Of a stretch of 64,000 nucleotides of DNA, positions 60,490 through 64,000 are shown piece by piece; the stretch's first letter is position 1, and each line of letters opens with the position of its first letter. The translations under genes were made by a program, and so were the position numbers. A model generated the notes under the pieces. That model ran no database searches, had not been told where the DNA came from, and was given only the letters and a program-made list of their open reading frames with translations. This DNA comes from Clostridia bacterium (GTDB lineage Bacteria > Bacillota > Clostridia > Christensenellales > Christensenellaceae), in contig JAFRTU010000020.1 of NCBI GenBank assembly GCA_017439085.1, positions 1 to 64,000 of the forward strand, in the 5' to 3' direction.

Positions 60490-62310
60490 ATGATCGATCT
60501 CAGAAAACTGGAGAAAATACTGCCGCTGGTAGAGAAACCGGGCAGATATATAGGAAATGAATTGGGGATAGTAAAGAAGGATACGGATCTCCCAATTCGT
60601 TTTTTATATGCATTTCCCGATGTCTATGAGGTCGGTATGTCAAATCTCGGGCATATAATCCTCTATCATCTCACGAATGAGAGAGAGGATACATATGCCG
60701 AAAGGGTCTACTGTCCGTTCAGGGACATGCAGGAACAGATGAAAAAGGAGGGGATCCCTCTCTATTCTCTGGAGACATATACCGAGATAGACAGATTCGA
60801 CATGATAGGATTCAACCTTTCCTATGAGATGTGCTATACCACTTTCCTTAAGATGCTGGAACTCGGGAACATCCCGATCAGGAGCAGTGACAGGGACGGT
60901 ACTCCCCTGATAGTTGCCGGCGGCACATGTGCATTCAATCCCGAGCCGCTTGCAGACTTTGTGGATATCTTCATAGTCGGAGAAGGGGAGGAAGTGAATG
61001 ATGAGCTTTTGGACCTTTATCGCATCCATAAGGAAAAAGGCTTCAGCAAGCAGGAGTTCCTGAAGGAGGCAGCCCATATCGAGGGGATTTATGTACCTTC
61101 CCTTACAGAGGTCGAATACAACCCTGACGGGACTGTCAGGAACATAAAGGGCGAGGGGCTTCCCGTAAGGAAGAGGATAATGGAGGATATGGACCATTCA
61201 TATTTTCCGGACACTCTTGTAATGCCGAATATTGAGATAGTCCATGACCGGATAGTTCTCGAGATATTCAGAGGCTGTACCAGAGGCTGCAGGTTCTGTC
61301 AGGCCGGCTACGTATACAGGCCTGTAAGAGAAAAGAGTATAGACACTCTTCTGGAACAGGCGCATAAGCTGGTGGATGCAACCGGATATGACGAAATAAC
61401 ACTTTCATCTCTGAGCTCAGGAGACTATTCCAGGATAAACGAGCTGTGTGACAGGTTCATAGACGAATTCAGCGGGACAAGAGTATACGCATCCCTTCCA
61501 TCCTTAAGAGTCGATTCTTTCAAAGAAGAATATGCAAAGAAGATGCAGAACGTCAGAAAGACAGGTTTCACCTTTGCACCCGAAGCAGGAACTCAGAGAC
61601 TCAGGAACGTGATAAACAAGGACTTTACGGAAGAGCAGATACTTACCGGAGTCAGATATGCCTTTGAAAGTGGTGCCAGCACCCTCAAACTCTATTTCAT
61701 GATAGGACTTCCGACTGAGACGGATGAAGATCTTATCGGTATGGTGGAACTTGTAAAGAAGATACAGGGGATCTATTTCTCAATGCCAAGGGAGGAGAGG
61801 ACAGGTAAGCTCAAGATCAATGTCAGCGCATCTACTTTCGTTCCGAAGCCGTTCACCCCTTTCCAGTGGGTCAGACAGGCTACGCATGATGAGATAGTCC
61901 ATAAACAGCAGGTGCTTAGAGACGCATTCAGGGGACTCAAAGGAGTCAGCTTCGCATATTTCGATTCACCTCTAAGCTATCTCGAAACAGTGTTTGCCAG
62001 GGGAGACAGAAGACTCTGTAAGGTTTTGGAATATGCTCTTGAGAACGGAGCCCAGTTTGACAGCTGGCAGGAATACTTCAACAGGGAATACTTTGATGAT
62101 GCTTTCAAGAGGGCCGGCATAGATCCCGATTTCTATGTCTTCAGGGAGATGAGCACGGGCGAGATCCTTCCGTGGGATCATATCTCATGCGGAGTAACAA
62201 AGGAATACATGATAAGGGAATACGAGAAGTCCCTCAGGGAAGAGACGACTGATGACTGCAGGAACGGTTGTCATGGATGCGGCTTCCAGAAAGTGTGTGC
62301 CAGACTATGA
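60490..62310 (+). CDS. B12-binding-type radical SAM protein (TIGR03960 family)
   Basis: A 606-residue radical SAM enzyme. An N-terminal cobalamin-binding-like region (residues 20-180, FPDVYEVGMSNLGH) precedes the iron-sulfur motif CTRGCRFCQAGY. The C-terminal end is Cys-rich (DCRNGCHGCGFQKVC), possibly a second cluster. In Clostridia this gene is usually found with a DUF2344 partner and RNase G, as here. Function is unknown; an RNA- or ribosome-related role is suggested by the neighbours. ATG 60490 follows AAGGGGAAG. Confidence 0.9.
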   Translation: MIDLRKLEKILPLVEKPGRYIGNELGIVKKDTDLPIRFLYAFPDVYEVGMSNLGHIILYHLTNEREDTYAERVYCPFRDMQEQMKKEGIPLYSLETYTEIDRFDMIGFNLSYEMCYTTFLKMLELGNIPIRSSDRDGTPLIVAGGTCAFNPEPLADFVDIFIVGEGEEVNDELLDLYRIHKEKGFSKQEFLKEAAHIEGIYVPSLTEVEYNPDGTVRNIKGEGLPVRKRIMEDMDHSYFPDTLVMPNIEIVHDRIVLEIFRGCTRGCRFCQAGYVYRPVREKSIDTLLEQAHKLVDATGYDEITLSSLSSGDYSRINELCDRFIDEFSGTRVYASLPSLRVDSFKEEYAKKMQNVRKTGFTFAPEAGTQRLRNVINKDFTEEQILTGVRYAFESGASTLKLYFMIGLPTETDEDLIGMVELVKKIQGIYFSMPREERTGKLKINVSASTFVPKPFTPFQWVRQATHDEIVHKQQVLRDAFRGLKGVSFAYFDSPLSYLETVFARGDRRLCKVLEYALENGAQFDSWQEYFNREYFDDAFKRAGIDPDFYVFREMSTGEILPWDHISCGVTKEYMIREYEKSLREETTDDCRNGCHGCGFQKVCARL

Positions 62311-62972
62311 GGATATTCGTCAAATACTCCAAGAAGGGGATGCTGAGGTTCCTTGGACATCTGGACACCCAAAGGCTCTTCATGCGGGCTCTGAGAAGAT
62401 CCCGCCTGCCATTGAAATACAGCGAAGGCTTCAGTCCTAAACCGGAGATATCCTTCGCATATCCACTTTCCGTGGGAATTGAGACGGAAGGAGACTATTT
62501 TGAGTTTTCGACCGCAGTGGACGTCGATACGGAGGCGATATCTTCCGTTCTGCATCTCAATGTTCCTGACGGGATCGGGATCTCTGCAGTAGGCAGAGTG
62601 GCTGACGGGACCGACAAGATAATGAATCTCCCAAAGGCATCGCGATACACGATATGTGCCGGACAAGCTTTTTCCGACTGGATGAGTGGCAGGTTCATGC
62701 CATCCGGTTCATATATGATAAAGAGGATAAAAAAGGGAAAAGAGACCCTTTCGGACATAAGGCCTTTCGTACGATCCGTGGAGATCGATGGAGAAAACTG
62801 CACCATTCTTATAGAACATACTTCCGGGGGCTCTCTCAGCCCGATGGTGCTTTTAGGTGCGGCGGAGGAGGATCTTGATGAGGTCTTTCCGGAAAAAGCC
62901 GTGACGAGAACGGATATATACACGATTATTGATGGAGCGCTGTGCCCCATTGAAGATATTTTCATATTTTGA
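62307..62972 (+). CDS. DUF2344 radical SAM-associated protein (TIGR03936 family)
   Basis: A 221-residue protein that opens with FVKYSKKGMLRFLGHLDTQR, the hallmark of this family. ATG 62307 overlaps the radical SAM stop (ATGA), so the two are co-translated and are probably partner subunits. In some bacteria the two are fused. Biochemical role unknown. Confidence 0.9.
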   Translation: MRIFVKYSKKGMLRFLGHLDTQRLFMRALRRSRLPLKYSEGFSPKPEISFAYPLSVGIETEGDYFEFSTAVDVDTEAISSVLHLNVPDGIGISAVGRVADGTDKIMNLPKASRYTICAGQAFSDWMSGRFMPSGSYMIKRIKKGKETLSDIRPFVRSVEIDGENCTILIEHTSGGSLSPMVLLGAAEEDLDEVFPEKAVTRTDIYTIIDGALCPIEDIFIF

Positions 62973-62984
62973 AAGGAACGCCAA

Positions 62985-64000
62985 ATGAAAAAGGAGATAA
63001 TCGCTGACGTAACACAGCATGATGCGAGAGTCGCCCTTCTCGAAGACGGAGAGCTTGCTGAGATCCAGGTAGAGCTCAAGGGTAACGAGAGGCTCGTAGG
63101 CAACATATACAAGGGACGAGTTCAGAACGTGCTCCCAGGTATGCAGGCTGCCTTCGTGGACATAGGACTTGATAAGAATGCTTTTCTTTACGTTGGAGAC
63201 ATACTGGCCGACAAGGGAGACTTTGACTTTAATGATGAACATGACGTCGTGGATACGGAACTCAAGCAGGTAAACATCAGGGACATCGTCAAAAGGGGTC
63301 AGGAGATCATAGTTCAGGTGCTGAAACAGCCCGGCGGGGCAAAAGGAGCAAGGATAACTACACATATCACTCTTCCCGGACGTCATGTTGTACTCATGCC
63401 GTCCGTGGATCACATAGGTGTCTCCAGAAAGATCGAGGACGAATCAGAAAGGGAGAGACTGAGAGAGATCATAGAAAAATACAAGCCTGTCGGGATGGGA
63501 GTCATAGTTAGGACTGCCGCAGTCAATTGCACAGAAGAAGAACTTAAGCGAGATATAGATTTTCTCATCAGGCTCTGGAGAAGGATCGAAAAGAAGAGCA
63601 CTCTCGTGTCAGCTCCGAGACTCATACATTCGGAAGAGACAGTGATGTTCAGGACGGTGAGGGACATGTTCACTTCTGAAGTTGATTCCTTTGTTATCAA
63701 TGACAGGGAAATGTATGAGAAAGTACTTCAGGTGGCCGAGATAACCCAGCCTGAGATAGCTCATAGGATCTCCTTCTATGAGGAAAAGGACAACATATTC
63801 GACCGTTACGGTATAGAGGAAGCCATAGCTCAGGCGTTTGAAAGAAAAGTCTGGCTGTCGAGCGGAGCTTACCTTATCATCGATGAAGCAGAAGCTCTCA
63901 CGGCAATAGATGTCAATACAGGAAAATACATAGGTGATGACGACCTTCAGGAGACTATAGTCAATGCCAATACAGAGGCTGCCATAATGATAGCTAAACA
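62985..64000 (+). CDS. rng: Ribonuclease E/G family protein (5' part)
   Basis: An open reading frame that continues past the window end; 338 residues are visible. An N-terminal S1 RNA-binding domain (NIYKGRVQNVLPGMQAAFVD, about residues 38-57 onward) is followed by the RNase H-like and catalytic region; AIDVNTGKY holds the first metal-binding Asp. RNase G processes rRNA ends and degrades mRNA. GAAAGGAACG precedes ATG. It is third in the operon with the radical SAM pair. Confidence 0.93.
   Translation, partial: MKKEIIADVTQHDARVALLEDGELAEIQVELKGNERLVGNIYKGRVQNVLPGMQAAFVDIGLDKNAFLYVGDILADKGDFDFNDEHDVVDTELKQVNIRDIVKRGQEIIVQVLKQPGGAKGARITTHITLPGRHVVLMPSVDHIGVSRKIEDESERERLREIIEKYKPVGMGVIVRTAAVNCTEEELKRDIDFLIRLWRRIEKKSTLVSAPRLIHSEETVMFRTVRDMFTSEVDSFVINDREMYEKVLQVAEITQPEIAHRISFYEEKDNIFDRYGIEEAIAQAFERKVWLSSGAYLIIDEAEALTAIDVNTGKYIGDDDLQETIVNANTEAAIMIAK

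Overview
The window looks like chromosome from an anaerobic Bacillota, class Clostridia. Supporting signs are two T-box leaders, a ctsR-mcsA-mcsB-clpC heat-shock operon with heptad CtsR operators, a homodimeric-type glycyl-tRNA synthetase, CarD, MutS2, Hsp33, strong AGGAGG ribosome binding sites, several radical SAM enzymes and a superoxide-reductase-like domain. Genus cannot be fixed from what is here. I see no insertion sequence, prophage, CRISPR array or replication origin. Most of the window is tightly packed housekeeping DNA; one very AT-rich small gene (47.3-47.9 kb) stands out as possibly foreign.

Layout. 0-0.3 kb: end of an rRNA operon (5S rRNA, tRNA-Asn). 0.3-6.6 kb, minus strand: an M20 amidohydrolase and a LysR regulator, then the methionine ABC transporter metN-metI-metQ, then a Gfo/Idh/MocA oxidoreductase. 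The transporter is preceded by an unannotated 26-codon leader peptide rich in Met and Cys plus a terminator/antiterminator pair, and a shared dyad (ATAGAT-N3-ATCTAT) sits about 65-70 bp upstream of both promoters. 6.6-8.2 kb: transglutaminase-like lipoprotein and two tRNAs. 8.2-13.7 kb: proC, an aminotransferase and a glycerol-1-phosphate dehydrogenase, then a TPR regulator and a membrane protein. 13.7-21.8 kb: U32 protein, mutS2, a two-component system and an HtrA protease. 21.8-25.8 kb: an HTH-superoxide reductase fusion, cysS, an rRNA m5C methyltransferase and carD. 25.8-29.5 kb: diaminopropionate ammonia-lyase with a lyxose-isomerase-like protein, then a glycine T-box and glyS.

29.5-34.8 kb: hflX with an extra JAMM-like N-terminal domain, tRNA-Arg, an amidase lipoprotein, an unknown radical SAM protein, a VOC protein and a small lipoprotein. 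34.8-38.5 kb: a second T-box whose specifier reads as isoleucine, controlling an XRE-cupin regulator, an acyl-CoA synthetase and isoaspartyl dipeptidase. 38.5-40.4 kb: SIS-domain protein and a two-gene chromate-type transporter. 40.4-45 kb: ctsR operon, in which McsB appears to have lost several kinase residues. 45-47.9 kb: LarE-like protein, CcdA, TlpA, AT-rich orphan. 48-50.1 kb: dapA and a DapB fused to aspartokinase-type ACT domains. 50.2-54 kb: methyltransferase, hslO, an unknown protein and a THUMP methyltransferase, followed by two tRNAs.

54.2-64 kb: folate-type ECF S component, maf, the elongation cell-wall genes mreC-mreD-mrdA-rodA, then the conserved trio of a B12-binding radical SAM protein, its DUF2344 partner and RNase G, which runs off the window end. 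Overall the most interesting content is regulatory (sulfur amino acid attenuation with a LysR dyad; an isoleucine T-box on an acyl-CoA ligase) and domain fusions (XRE-SOR, JAMM-HflX, DapB-ACT).
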